A program made the position numbers and the translations under genes. From positions 62,001 through 126,000 of the forward strand of contig NZ_PQNY01000004.1 of assembly GCF_002917885.1 (NCBI RefSeq): a stretch of DNA of 64,000 nt, written 5' to 3'. Below the pieces are notes generated by a model. That model ran no database searches, was not told the DNA's origin, and saw only the letters and a program-made list of their open reading frames with translations. This document shows positions 34,095-42,296 of the stretch, piece by piece; position 1 is the stretch's first letter, and each line of letters begins with the position of its first letter. Origin of the DNA: Flavobacterium croceum DSM 17960 (GTDB lineage Bacteria > Bacteroidota > Bacteroidia > Flavobacteriales > Flavobacteriaceae).

Positions 34095-36563
34095 TTACTT
34101 TTTATTAAATCTATTTTTAAATTTTTTAATGGTAGAAGTTATTAGATTTTCTTGTTTATCTTCTTCATGATATCCATTTGCATAAGCACCATATCCGTAG
34201 CCGTATCCATAACCATATCCTGCACCATATCGAGCTTTGTTTTCGTAACCATTCAATACGATACTCACATTATTTAGCTCGCCTCTTTGTACACGAGTGT
34301 TTAAAACATGTATCATTTCTTTCTTTGTAAAGTTCTGTCTCGTAATATATAATGTTACATCAGAATATTGTGAAAGTTCCACAGCATCTGTAACCAAACC
34401 GACTGGAGGTGTATCGAGAATAATGTAATCGTATGTTTGTTTTAATTCTTCCATTAAATCTTTCATCGCTTCACTCATAATGAGTTCTGAAGGATTGGGA
34501 GGTATAGGCCCCGAAGTAATCACATCTAAGTTGGGTACTTGGGTTTTTTGTACAATTTCAGACAATTTTTTCTGACCTATTAAGTAGTTTACAACACCAA
34601 AATTGTTATTTACTCCAAAATCGTCAAACAGTTTAGGTTTGCGCATATCTAAACCTATTACAACTGTTTTTTTATCGCTCATGGCAAATACTGTTGCAAT
34701 ATTCATAGAACAAAATGTTTTGCCTTCTCCACTTACAGATGAAGTAAGCATAAGTGTTCTTCCGCCTTGTTGTTGCTGTTTTTTGTATAAAAACTGTAAT
34801 GAAGACCGAATAGCTCTAAATGATTCAGATAAAGCAGATTTTGGTTTTTCAAATACTGCTAAATTACCTTCTGATTTTTTTGTGCCGACAATTCCTATTA
34901 TTGGAATGTTGGTTTGTTTGGCTATATCGTCTGTATTTTGAATAGAATTATTAATAAAAAATATTATGAACACTACCAATAGCGGTATAAAAAGTCCTAC
35001 AAATATTGCCATTACATAGTTTACACTCGTTTTTGGCCCTATAAGTCCGCCACCTATATCTTTTGCTGGATCAATAAATTGAATATCCGATAAGTTAGCA
35101 GCTTTTACAATTAAAGCCTCACTTCGTTTTTGCAAATAGGTTTCGTAAATTGTGCTACTTAAATCGTATTTACGCATTATTTGAAAATATTCTTGCTTGT
35201 CTTGCGGAAGAGTACTTATTTTGGATTCTGCCTTATTTATTTTGGTTCTTACAAGTCTAGAATCAAACTGTATCGCATTTTTTGCTGTAGCAATATTTTC
35301 TAATAACACTCTCTTTAATGCAGATATTTTGTTATCGACATCTTCAAACATGACCTTACTTTTTACCGAGTATGCCATTTCTGATCGTTGAACAGATAAA
35401 TCAATAATATTGGAAACATTCATCACAATATTTGGATCATCAATTCCTGCCACTGCTGGCGCAGGAAGTTTTGAGTAGTCATTACTACTTAATAGATAAT
35501 TACGTAAGGTGTTATAATAATTAACTTTTCGGTTAATTTCGTCATTTAAAACATCAAGTTCTTTTATTTCAGACTGAATTCCTTCTCCACCTTTTTCGAT
35601 TTCAATAAAGTCTTTATTTCTATTGAAATTCTTTAACTCGTTGTTGGCATCTTTGAGGTTTTTTTCCATCAACGTTAAAGTAGTATCGATAAATTTTACT
35701 GTATTGTCTGCAAATAAATTCTTGGCATCTAGTTGCCTTTTTATTAACATATTTACCGTTGCGTTTAGATAATCTACGATGCGTTTTTTGTTGGTTCCGT
35801 CCATAGACAGCTTCAATATAGACGCTGCTTTTTCATCTATAGCAACTCTTACATTGCGGTATTTTGATACTGTATTGTCAAACGAATTAAATTGTACAAT
35901 ATACTCTTTACCCACATAGGTATCTGGAATAGATCTAAACTCCAACGTAGCATTCAAAAACGGAATGTTTATATTTTGCCCTAGTTTGAATGTTTGCTCA
36001 TAGTGAGTTGAGGCTACTTTTTGTGTATTTACCTGATTGGTGATATAGTTTATTACAGGAACTTCCAAATTATTAAAATCTGCTGTAATTTGATAGGTAG
36101 AAGTTGTGAGAAACTTTACTTTGAATGGTACTTGATATAACTGATTTTTATCTTTTTGCAATTTTACTACAAATGGCGTGTATCCGTAAACATCTTCTGT
36201 AAAATATTCTTTTTCTTCTAAATAATCGATATAAAAATCGAGTTTATCTACTACCAATTCGTTATGCGAACGCGACTTTAATGTAGTTGATATACTTTGA
36301 ACCTGATCTGAAGCGCCTCCCCAATTAAAAACCAAACTTGTATTGGAAGTAAACAATGGATTGTCTTGTTCTTTTACGGCAATTGTTGTTTCGAGTTCGT
36401 AAATTTTTTGTTTTCTAATATTAACTTGATGTGCTACAAAAAGACACAGAGTTACTCCAAGCACAAACCACTTCCAATAACTAAGTGTTTTAAGGAGAAA
36501 ACCCTTAAAATCGAAACTGTTTTGATTTTCTAAAAATGAAAAGTCTTTTATATCTAGCATCAA
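34095..36563 (-). CDS. wzc: Wzc-type polysaccharide co-polymerase / BY-kinase, copy 2
   Basis: This 822-residue protein has a Wzz-type N-terminal region with a membrane helix at about 31-46, a periplasmic coiled-coil-rich segment (280-470) and a second helix at 514-537. The cytoplasmic BY-kinase has Walker A SSVSGEGKTF (608-617), Walker A' VVIGLDMRKP (634-643) and Walker B YIILDTPP (713-720). Its tail holds tyrosines at 779, 783, 785, 787, 789, 791, 794 and 798 in a Tyr-Gly-rich stretch. It is clearly related to the 793-residue Wzc at 5572, but the periplasmic parts differ strongly. It is encoded directly after the second wza. Confidence 0.95.
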   Translation of the reverse strand: MMLDIKDFSFLENQNSFDFKGFLLKTLSYWKWFVLGVTLCLFVAHQVNIRKQKIYELETTIAVKEQDNPLFTSNTSLVFNWGGASDQVQSISTTLKSRSHNELVVDKLDFYIDYLEEKEYFTEDVYGYTPFVVKLQKDKNQLYQVPFKVKFLTTSTYQITADFNNLEVPVINYITNQVNTQKVASTHYEQTFKLGQNINIPFLNATLEFRSIPDTYVGKEYIVQFNSFDNTVSKYRNVRVAIDEKAASILKLSMDGTNKKRIVDYLNATVNMLIKRQLDAKNLFADNTVKFIDTTLTLMEKNLKDANNELKNFNRNKDFIEIEKGGEGIQSEIKELDVLNDEINRKVNYYNTLRNYLLSSNDYSKLPAPAVAGIDDPNIVMNVSNIIDLSVQRSEMAYSVKSKVMFEDVDNKISALKRVLLENIATAKNAIQFDSRLVRTKINKAESKISTLPQDKQEYFQIMRKYDLSSTIYETYLQKRSEALIVKAANLSDIQFIDPAKDIGGGLIGPKTSVNYVMAIFVGLFIPLLVVFIIFFINNSIQNTDDIAKQTNIPIIGIVGTKKSEGNLAVFEKPKSALSESFRAIRSSLQFLYKKQQQQGGRTLMLTSSVSGEGKTFCSMNIATVFAMSDKKTVVIGLDMRKPKLFDDFGVNNNFGVVNYLIGQKKLSEIVQKTQVPNLDVITSGPIPPNPSELIMSEAMKDLMEELKQTYDYIILDTPPVGLVTDAVELSQYSDVTLYITRQNFTKKEMIHVLNTRVQRGELNNVSIVLNGYENKARYGAGYGYGYGYGYGAYANGYHEEDKQENLITSTIKKFKNRFNKK
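34175..34232 (-). repeat. imperfect repeat encoding the Tyr-Gly tract of Wzc copy 2
   Basis: Six-base units coding for Tyr-Gly, interrupted by Ala codons, encode the C-terminal tyrosine cluster of the second Wzc. The array is shorter and less regular than in copy 1. Change in unit number would stay in frame. Confidence 0.75.
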
Positions 36564-36572
36564 GAGTAAGGT

Positions 36573-37355
36573 TTATTTAAGCAATAAAAAAGTGGTGGTT
36601 GCCAAAGACAAAATTGTAATGATAGTTCCTAAAGATTCTATACCTGTTTTGCCTGTTCCCCATGATTTTTGCTTGAGTGGTTTTACGTAAATATAATCGT
36701 TGGGTTGTAAATAAAAAACAGGCGAATGGATTGCATTACTATTTGTAAGATCTATCGAAAATGTTTCAACTTTACTTGGAAATTGACGAATAATTTTTAC
36801 ATCTTTTCTATTGCCAACCATAGTAATATCGCCAGAATTTGCTATGGCTTCCAAAACAGAAACTTTATCTTGGTACAGTACTTTTGTACCTGGATTTCCT
36901 ACTTCGCCATTTACCGTATACCTAAATCCACCTAATTTTACTGTAACAAATAATCCTGCACTATTTTTGAAATGGTCTTTAAGTAATAATTCTTCTACTT
37001 TTGTTCTTACCTCTTCGGTGGTATACCCCAAAACATTTACTTCTCCCAAAATAGGCATTCGTATATTACCATGATCGTCTACTGTGTAGCCTTTCATGTA
37101 TAAACTTTGTTCCGAAGCTGTATTTTGCTCCGAATTATCAGTATTAAAAATTGCCACGAGTTTTGGATCTAAAGCTCTTACTGAAATACTTATAATATCG
37201 TGAGACTGCAAACGATAAGGCTTGATGTTGTATGGAGTAACTACCTCATTACTTACTTGGTTTTTATCTTGCAAATACTCTAAGTCTTTGGTAGAAACAC
37301 AAGATTGTAAACAACTAAATAATAGTAATAAAAATAGTATTTTTTGGATATTCAT
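36573..37355 (-). CDS. wza: Wza-type outer-membrane polysaccharide export lipoprotein, copy 2
   Basis: The 260-residue protein begins MNIQKILFLLLLFSCLQSCVSTKDLEYLQDKNQV. It has a lipoprotein signal peptide ending near Cys19 (LQSC), although an earlier cysteine at 15 is also present. The poly_export domain (RLQSHDIISISVRALDPKL) and SLBB-type segments (YTVNGEVGNPGTKV, VSVLEAIANSGDITMVG) follow, with a hydrophobic C-terminal segment. It is the first gene of the rightmost part of the locus, with a TATCTTTG promoter element upstream, and would pair with the Wzc copy encoded nine bases downstream. Confidence 0.93.
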   Translation of the reverse strand: MNIQKILFLLLLFSCLQSCVSTKDLEYLQDKNQVSNEVVTPYNIKPYRLQSHDIISISVRALDPKLVAIFNTDNSEQNTASEQSLYMKGYTVDDHGNIRMPILGEVNVLGYTTEEVRTKVEELLLKDHFKNSAGLFVTVKLGGFRYTVNGEVGNPGTKVLYQDKVSVLEAIANSGDITMVGNRKDVKIIRQFPSKVETFSIDLTNSNAIHSPVFYLQPNDYIYVKPLKQKSWGTGKTGIESLGTIITILSLATTTFLLLK

Positions 37356-37373
37356 TGCAATTTAATTAGCAAA

Positions 37374-37381
37374 CAAAGATA
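37374..37381 (-). promoter_or_regulatory. candidate -7 promoter element of wza copy 2 and the precursor module
   Basis: The minus strand reads TATCTTTG, matching TAnnTTTG, 19 bases before the wza start in the 70-bp gap after recR. A TTTG lies further upstream (37394-37397), but the spacing of 12 is too short for a standard -33 element. This is the most likely start for the wza to wecE transcription unit. Confidence 0.5.
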
Positions 37382-37425
37382 GTTTTTCAATATCAAAAAT
37401 AAAAATACTATGTATTAATATATTA

Positions 37426-38046
37426 TCAACTGTTTTTCAATGAATTTTCAAAAGGAATTCGATACACAATACTTCTACCCAAAGTTACCTCATCGGCATA
37501 TTCTAGCTCGTCTCCAACCGAGATTCCTCGTGCTATTGTAGAGGTTTTTACATCAAGATCTTTAAGTTGTTTATAAATGTAAAAATTGGTTGTATCGCCT
37601 TCCATGGTAGAACTTAATGCAAAAATAACTTCTTCTATACCGTCATTTTTTACTTTATTTACTAATGATGTAATGGTAAGTTGGCTAGGCCCGATACCAT
37701 CTATAGGCGAAATTTTACCACCCAAAACATGATAAATACCTTTGTATTGTTGGGTATTTTCTATAGCCATTACGTCTCTTACATCTTCTACTACACAAAT
37801 GGTTTTATGATTTCTTGAAGTGTTATTACATATCTCACAAACATCGAAATCTGAAATAGTATGGCATGAGGTGCAAAACTTAATATTATTACGCATATTT
37901 TGAAGCGCATCTGTTAAAAACAAGGTCTGTTCTGCTGGCTGTTTTAGCAAATACAACACCAATCTTAATGCTGTACGTTTACCTATACCTGGTAGCTGCG
38001 CCACTTCTTGTACTGCTTTTTCAAGTAATTTTGAAGAAAATTCCAT
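37426..38046 (-). CDS. recR: recombination mediator RecR
   Basis: The 206-residue protein matches RecR in length and order. A helix-hairpin-helix region ([24 protein letters not shown]) precedes a zinc-binding set of cysteines at 58, 61, 70 and 73. The Toprim domain follows with [13 protein letters not shown], and a C-terminal segment has [16 protein letters not shown]. RecR acts with RecF or RecO to load RecA at gaps during DNA repair. It borders the polysaccharide locus but is not part of it, with its own promoter element only four bases before the ATG. Confidence 0.97.
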   Translation of the reverse strand: MEFSSKLLEKAVQEVAQLPGIGKRTALRLVLYLLKQPAEQTLFLTDALQNMRNNIKFCTSCHTISDFDVCEICNNTSRNHKTICVVEDVRDVMAIENTQQYKGIYHVLGGKISPIDGIGPSQLTITSLVNKVKNDGIEEVIFALSSTMEGDTTNFYIYKQLKDLDVKTSTIARGISVGDELEYADEVTLGRSIVYRIPFENSLKNS

Positions 38047-38050
38047 AGTG

Positions 38051-38058
38051 CAAATTTA
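38051..38058 (-). promoter_or_regulatory. candidate -7 promoter element of recR
   Basis: The minus strand reads TAAATTTG, matching TAnnTTTG, and ends four bases before the recR ATG. With the usual distance to the transcription start, the mRNA would begin at or very near the A of ATG, giving a leaderless transcript. No -33 TTTG is seen. Confidence 0.45.
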
Positions 38059-38129
38059 TAAATTTGTAGGCTTACGTATTTCACTATATTTATTTTATTG
38101 TATTTTTAGCAGAAATTTAGATAACACGT

Positions 38130-39668
38130 ATGACACCTACTGTAATATTAACCATTATTATTCTGTATTTTGGACTTCTTATTTTTATTTCGAATGTAGT
38201 AAGTAAAAAAAGTACAGATAATGATACTTTTTTTAAAGCGAATAAAAATTCAAAATGGTACATGGTCGCCTTCGGAATGATAGGTACTGCCTTATCTGGG
38301 GTTACTTTTATTTCGGTACCAGGAAATGTAGGAAATATCGAAAATCAATTTAGTTATTTTCAATTTGTTTTGGGCAATGCTATAGGTTTTATTCTCATTG
38401 CTACTGTATTATTGCCTCTCTACTACAGAATGAATCTAACTTCAATTTATGGCTATATTGAAAAAAGATTAGGCACAATAAGTTATAAAACCTCTGCTTC
38501 TATATTTTTGATAAGCCGTACAATTGGTTCTGCTTTTAGATTGTATTTGGTTGTGTTGGTGTTACAAAAATATGTTTTTGATGCGTTTGAAATTCCTTTT
38601 GCTCTTACTGTTCTTATTTCACTCGGGCTTATTTTTGCTTATACCTATAGAGGCGGATTAAAAACCATTATTATTACAGATACTTTACAAACTTTTTTCT
38701 TGGTTACTTCTGTGTTTTTAACCATTTATTTTATATGCGATAGTATGGATTACAGTGCTGTTCAAGCTTTTGAAGCTATTAAGCATAGTAATTATTCTAA
38801 AATATTTTTTTATGAAGATTTTTTAAAAGGGAATTATGTTTGGAAACAAATTGTAGGAGGCATATTTGTAACGATTGCTATGGTTGGGCTAGATCAAGAT
38901 TTGATGCAAAAAAACTTAAGTTGTGCTACAATTTCTGAGGCACAAAAAAACATGTTTACCTTTACCGGAATATTTGTAATTATCAACTTGTTTTTTTTGA
39001 GTGTAGGTGCTTTATTGTATTTGTATGCAGAAAAAAATGGTATTGCCATTCCTGTAATTGGCGATGCAAAACGCACAGATTTGTTATTCCCAGAAATAGC
39101 TTTTAACCAATTAAACATAATACCTTCGGTAGTATTTTTACTAGGGCTTACCGCTGCTACATTTGCCACCACCGATAGCGCTTTAACTGCATTAACAACC
39201 TCTTTTTGTGTAGATTTTTTAAATATGGACAAAAAAAACAGTGATAATGACGGTAGCATTACACTTTCGGAACAAGCATTAAAACAAAAAAACAAAAAAC
39301 TAGTACGCATTAGACACGCAGTACATTTGGGTTTTTCGTTTTTAATGTTTTTGGTAATACTTATTTTTAATGCACTCAACGACAAGTCGGTAGTAACTAT
39401 GATTTTTAAAGTAGCTAGTTATACCTATGGCCCTTTGCTTGGACTTTATGGTTTTGGTTTGTTTATAAAAAATCGAACAGTACGAGAAAAATGGGTGCCT
39501 GTAATTTGCATTGTTGCTCCGTTAATTTGCTTTTACATTTCTAAAAATTCTAAACTTTTATTAGGCAATTATGTTATTGACAATGAACTTATTTTATTAA
39601 ACGGCCTGATCACTTTGTTCGGACTGTTAATAATAAGTAAGCCTACAAATGCAGTAACACGGTTTTAA
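38130..39668 (+). CDS. sodium:solute symporter family transporter
   Basis: The 512-residue protein is an SSF-family transporter with about thirteen membrane helices. Characteristic regions are WYMVAFGMIGTALSGVTFISVPG, which includes sodium-site residues, GYIEKRLGTISYKTSASIFLISRTIG, YRGGLKTIIITDTLQTFFLV, and TAATFATTDSALTALTTSFCVDF, which aligns with the second half of the conserved core. Substrates in the family include sugars, proline, acetate and others, and nothing here fixes which. It diverges from recR and converges on the CoA-binding protein gene with only nine bases between the stops. Confidence 0.92.
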   Translation: MTPTVILTIIILYFGLLIFISNVVSKKSTDNDTFFKANKNSKWYMVAFGMIGTALSGVTFISVPGNVGNIENQFSYFQFVLGNAIGFILIATVLLPLYYRMNLTSIYGYIEKRLGTISYKTSASIFLISRTIGSAFRLYLVVLVLQKYVFDAFEIPFALTVLISLGLIFAYTYRGGLKTIIITDTLQTFFLVTSVFLTIYFICDSMDYSAVQAFEAIKHSNYSKIFFYEDFLKGNYVWKQIVGGIFVTIAMVGLDQDLMQKNLSCATISEAQKNMFTFTGIFVIINLFFLSVGALLYLYAEKNGIAIPVIGDAKRTDLLFPEIAFNQLNIIPSVVFLLGLTAATFATTDSALTALTTSFCVDFLNMDKKNSDNDGSITLSEQALKQKNKKLVRIRHAVHLGFSFLMFLVILIFNALNDKSVVTMIFKVASYTYGPLLGLYGFGLFIKNRTVREKWVPVICIVAPLICFYISKNSKLLLGNYVIDNELILLNGLITLFGLLIISKPTNAVTRF

Positions 39669-39677
39669 AAACACTGT

Positions 39678-40034
39678 TTAGTATTGATGCGTTGCCAATA
39701 AAACCAATGTACAAGCTTCTTCAAATTGAATTTGATTTTGACGCAATAATTCTTGTAAATCTCGATTTTCGGTACCTGGATTAAAAATTACTCTTTTGGG
39801 GTTTAGCGTTACAATGTAATCGTAATATATTTCTTGATTTTTAGGATTTAAGTAAAGCGTTACTGTATGAATATCTGGAACACGTATTAATTCTTTATGT
39901 ATGGTGACACCATGTGCTACGTCTTGTTTATTGCCTATTGCTTCTACTTGATGCCCATGTTGTAATAAACTAAAAATAGCTTTATTACTATATCTTTCAG
40001 GATTGGAAGATGCTCCTAATACTAATGTTTTCAT
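39678..40034 (-). CDS. CoA-binding domain protein (YccU-like)
   Basis: This short protein of 118 residues is a stand-alone CoA_binding_2 Rossmann domain: TLVLGASSNPERYSNKAIFSLLQHGHQVEAIG at the N-terminus, and VIFNPGTEN and FEEACTLVLLATHQY at the end. Relatives bind CoA or a nucleotide and have no assigned reaction. It is single-gene and convergent with the symporter gene. Confidence 0.88.
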   Translation of the reverse strand: MKTLVLGASSNPERYSNKAIFSLLQHGHQVEAIGNKQDVAHGVTIHKELIRVPDIHTVTLYLNPKNQEIYYDYIVTLNPKRVIFNPGTENRDLQELLRQNQIQFEEACTLVLLATHQY

Positions 40035-40160
40035 ACGTTTTAATTTATTGTTTGCAGTAACATAATAACATAGATTATTTAATCATTTTGGGGTTACCCA
40101 CTTTAAAATTGGATAGTATAACTTGTTATTGATTATTATTTAATAGTAAATTTCTTATTG

Positions 40161-40193
40161 TTTGGTTAAAGATAACTATTAATATTACCTTTG
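40161..40193 (+). promoter_or_regulatory. promoter of the marC-family gene
   Basis: A TTTG at 40161-40164 and TACCTTTG at 40186-40193, separated by 21 bases, match both elements of the Bacteroidota promoter. The ATG at 40205 lies 11 bases after the -7 element, so the 5' leader would be only a few bases long. Confidence 0.7.
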
Positions 40194-40204
40194 CAAAAAA
40201 AACG

Positions 40205-40840
40205 ATGGTCATATTTTTTAACACATTTTTTGTTTTGCTCGGTGCTTTATTTTCGGTGCTTAACCCAATTGGGGCTGTACCTATTTTTGTAGGACTTACT
40301 CAAGATTACGACAAAAATGAACGTTCTAGAGTATCACTTTGGACAGCTATTGATGTATGTTTAATATTATTGATAGCGTTTTTTGTGGGAGAATATGTTT
40401 TAAAGTTTTTTGGCATAACCATTTCTGCATTGCGTATTGCAGGTGGTTTATTGATTACCAATTCTGGATTTGGGTTATTAAATGCAAATCCTAAAAAGCG
40501 TAAAGGTATTAGTAAAGAAGTTGAAGAAGATATACACAACCGCAATCAAATTGCTCTTACACCTCTAGCTATGCCTATGCTTGCTGGCCCAGGATCTATA
40601 TCATTATTGGTTGCTTTTTATCAAGACCATAACGATACTGTAAACATGATTGCCTCATCTTTTGCTATAATAATAGTTTCTGCTCTTATTTTTATTATTT
40701 TAAGAAGCGCCCATTATTTGGCTAAATATTTAGGAGCTTCTGGTATCGTAGCAATCTCTAGAATTGTAGGTTTTTTAACCATAGCTATTGGAATTCAATA
40801 CATAATAAGCGCAGTATTAACTATCATTAGAGGTATTTAA
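40205..40840 (+). CDS. MarC family membrane protein
   Basis: The 211-residue protein has six predicted membrane helices. LFSVLNPIGAVPIFVGLT near the N-terminus is the signature of the MarC family, and ALRIAGGLLITNSGFGLL and TPLAMPMLAGPGSISLLV are the second-half repeat. The family was named from the mar region of E. coli, but its role is unknown. Length is normal. It has a well-formed promoter and converges on the ctlX gene with a 23-bp gap. Confidence 0.93.
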   Translation: MVIFFNTFFVLLGALFSVLNPIGAVPIFVGLTQDYDKNERSRVSLWTAIDVCLILLIAFFVGEYVLKFFGITISALRIAGGLLITNSGFGLLNANPKKRKGISKEVEEDIHNRNQIALTPLAMPMLAGPGSISLLVAFYQDHNDTVNMIASSFAIIIVSALIFIILRSAHYLAKYLGASGIVAISRIVGFLTIAIGIQYIISAVLTIIRGI

Positions 40841-40863
40841 TCAACTTTTGTGATATTTAGCTT

Positions 40864-41802
40864 TTAGTTTTCTTTTGGCAAAAAAACTTCAGCCATCATA
40901 CATCGAGCACTTCCACCACCGCAGGCTTCAATAATATCTAGTGGTGCATGGAGTATCGTAACATGTTCTTCTATTCGCGCAATTTGATTTTTGGTTAATA
41001 CCTTGTAGGCCGATGAACTCATAATCAAAAATCGTCTCTCATCTTTTCCTTTTACTTCGAGCATATTTCCTGCAAAATTATTTACTTGCTCTTCTGTAAT
41101 GAGAATAATTTCTTTTTCATCTCCTTTAAGGCTGTCTAGCACCATTTTGCGCTCTTTTTTATCATCTATACAATCGGCACAAATTACAGCAAATGTTTCT
41201 CCTATACACATCATAACATTGGTATGGTATATGTGTTTGCGTTGGTTATCTACAGTTTGAAAAGCTTCAAAAATTACTGGAGAAAATTCAAAATCTTCGC
41301 AAAACTCTATAAAAAGTTCTTCATCTGCTCTAGGAGAAAGCGCACAATAAGCTTTTTGATTTTGTCTGTCTAAAATAATACTACCTGTACCTTCTAGAAA
41401 AATATTATCTTCTTCTGCCGAGGTATAATCCATTATTTCGTTAACAATAAAACCTTTTTCTTCCAAAATATCCAATATATCTTCTCGGCGTTCTGCTCTA
41501 CGGTTTTCTGCAAACATGGGGTACAATACTACATCGCCATTTTCATGAAAAGATATCCAGTTGTTTGGAAAAATACTATCGGGCGTATTAGGCTCTAGTG
41601 TGTCATCTACTACAACTACATGAACACCTGCCATTTGTAATTTTTGTACAAAAGCGTCAAATTCTGCTTGAGCCTTTTGATTTACTGTTTCTGGAGTTAA
41701 TTCGTCTAATACTTTTTGATAATAGTTGTTCACGGCTGTTTGTTCGTTCATTCTGAAAGAAACAGGACGAATCATTAGTATAGAGTTGGTGGTTTGATTC
41801 AT
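40864..41802 (-). CDS. ctlX: amidinotransferase-superfamily hydrolase, CtlX type (citrulline utilisation)
   Basis: The 312-residue protein belongs to the guanidino-group-modifying pentein superfamily. SILMIRPVSFRMNEQTAVNNYYQ at the N-terminus is the usual CtlX opening, and the acidic PDSIFPNNWISFHENGDVVLYPM segment resembles the substrate-binding region. YHTNVMMCIGE holds the catalytic histidine and CGGGSARCMMAE carries the catalytic cysteine (Cys301). CtlX homologues are named for citrulline utilisation, but the reaction is not firmly established. A second superfamily member is encoded 495 bases further upstream on the same strand, so the two may act on arginine, citrulline or related compounds. 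Confidence 0.85.
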   Translation of the reverse strand: MNQTTNSILMIRPVSFRMNEQTAVNNYYQKVLDELTPETVNQKAQAEFDAFVQKLQMAGVHVVVVDDTLEPNTPDSIFPNNWISFHENGDVVLYPMFAENRRAERREDILDILEEKGFIVNEIMDYTSAEEDNIFLEGTGSIILDRQNQKAYCALSPRADEELFIEFCEDFEFSPVIFEAFQTVDNQRKHIYHTNVMMCIGETFAVICADCIDDKKERKMVLDSLKGDEKEIILITEEQVNNFAGNMLEVKGKDERRFLIMSSSAYKVLTKNQIARIEEHVTILHAPLDIIEACGGGSARCMMAEVFLPKEN

Positions 41803-41863
41803 TTTTTACTTTGTTGTATGTTATACGTTTTTAGGTTATAGGTTGATTAGCTTATCGATTATT

Positions 41864-42232
41864 TTATGTTTTCCAATTTTGTTCTACGTATTTTATAAAA
41901 TTGAAAATTTTGGAACTTAACTCGTTGTATCTAACAATCAATTCTTCATTATTAGGAATTATATTTTTATACAGATGATTAATTTTTTCTAAATGATTTA
42001 CTGTCTCTAAACAACTTGACCAAGAAAAAGTCAAAAATCTGATAAATTCAGCTTTGTAAGCTTTTCTTCCATAACCCTCAACAATATTCGTTACCAAAGA
42101 ATCAGATGAACGCCTTAATTGACTTCCTAATTCATACATTTCATATTTAGGAAGTTTTAAAGAAGCTGGATGAACGATATAAAAAAGCTCCAATCCAATT
42201 TTATAGATATCTAAATCTCTATAACTACTCAT
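41864..42232 (-). CDS. four-helix-bundle protein (23S rRNA-intervening-sequence protein family)
   Basis: I choose the ATG at 42232 (MSSYRDLDIYKIG, 122 residues), as the family usually starts there. A TTG at 42247 would add five residues. The sequence is predicted as four helices, with YELGSQLRRSSDSLVTNIVEGYGR as the central conserved motif. These proteins were first seen in intervening sequences of 23S rRNA but are often free-standing in Bacteroidota, as here, where no rRNA is nearby. Related proteins form pentamers. No function is known. It separates the two guanidino-enzyme genes. Confidence 0.88.
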   Translation of the reverse strand: MSSYRDLDIYKIGLELFYIVHPASLKLPKYEMYELGSQLRRSSDSLVTNIVEGYGRKAYKAEFIRFLTFSWSSCLETVNHLEKINHLYKNIIPNNEELIVRYNELSSKIFNFIKYVEQNWKT

Positions 42233-42296
42233 CTTAAAACATATCAATATTAGAAAGAGAACTTACAAAACTCATAACATAAAACTTATAACAAAT

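Noticed and set aside
38894..39385. A 163-codon open frame antisense to the sodium:solute symporter
   Set aside because: The symporter is well supported by its motifs and the antisense frame shows only reversed codon bias, as expected for a shadow.
41864..42232. Four-helix-bundle protein considered as evidence for an rRNA gene with an intervening sequence
   Set aside because: No rRNA sequence is present on either side. Free-standing copies of this family are common.
42232..42247. Longer TTG start for the four-helix-bundle gene, and likewise for genes at 2603-2615 and 43211-43235
   Set aside because: The downstream ATG in each case fits the family N-terminus, and at 2603 it also forms an ATGA overlap with the upstream gene.
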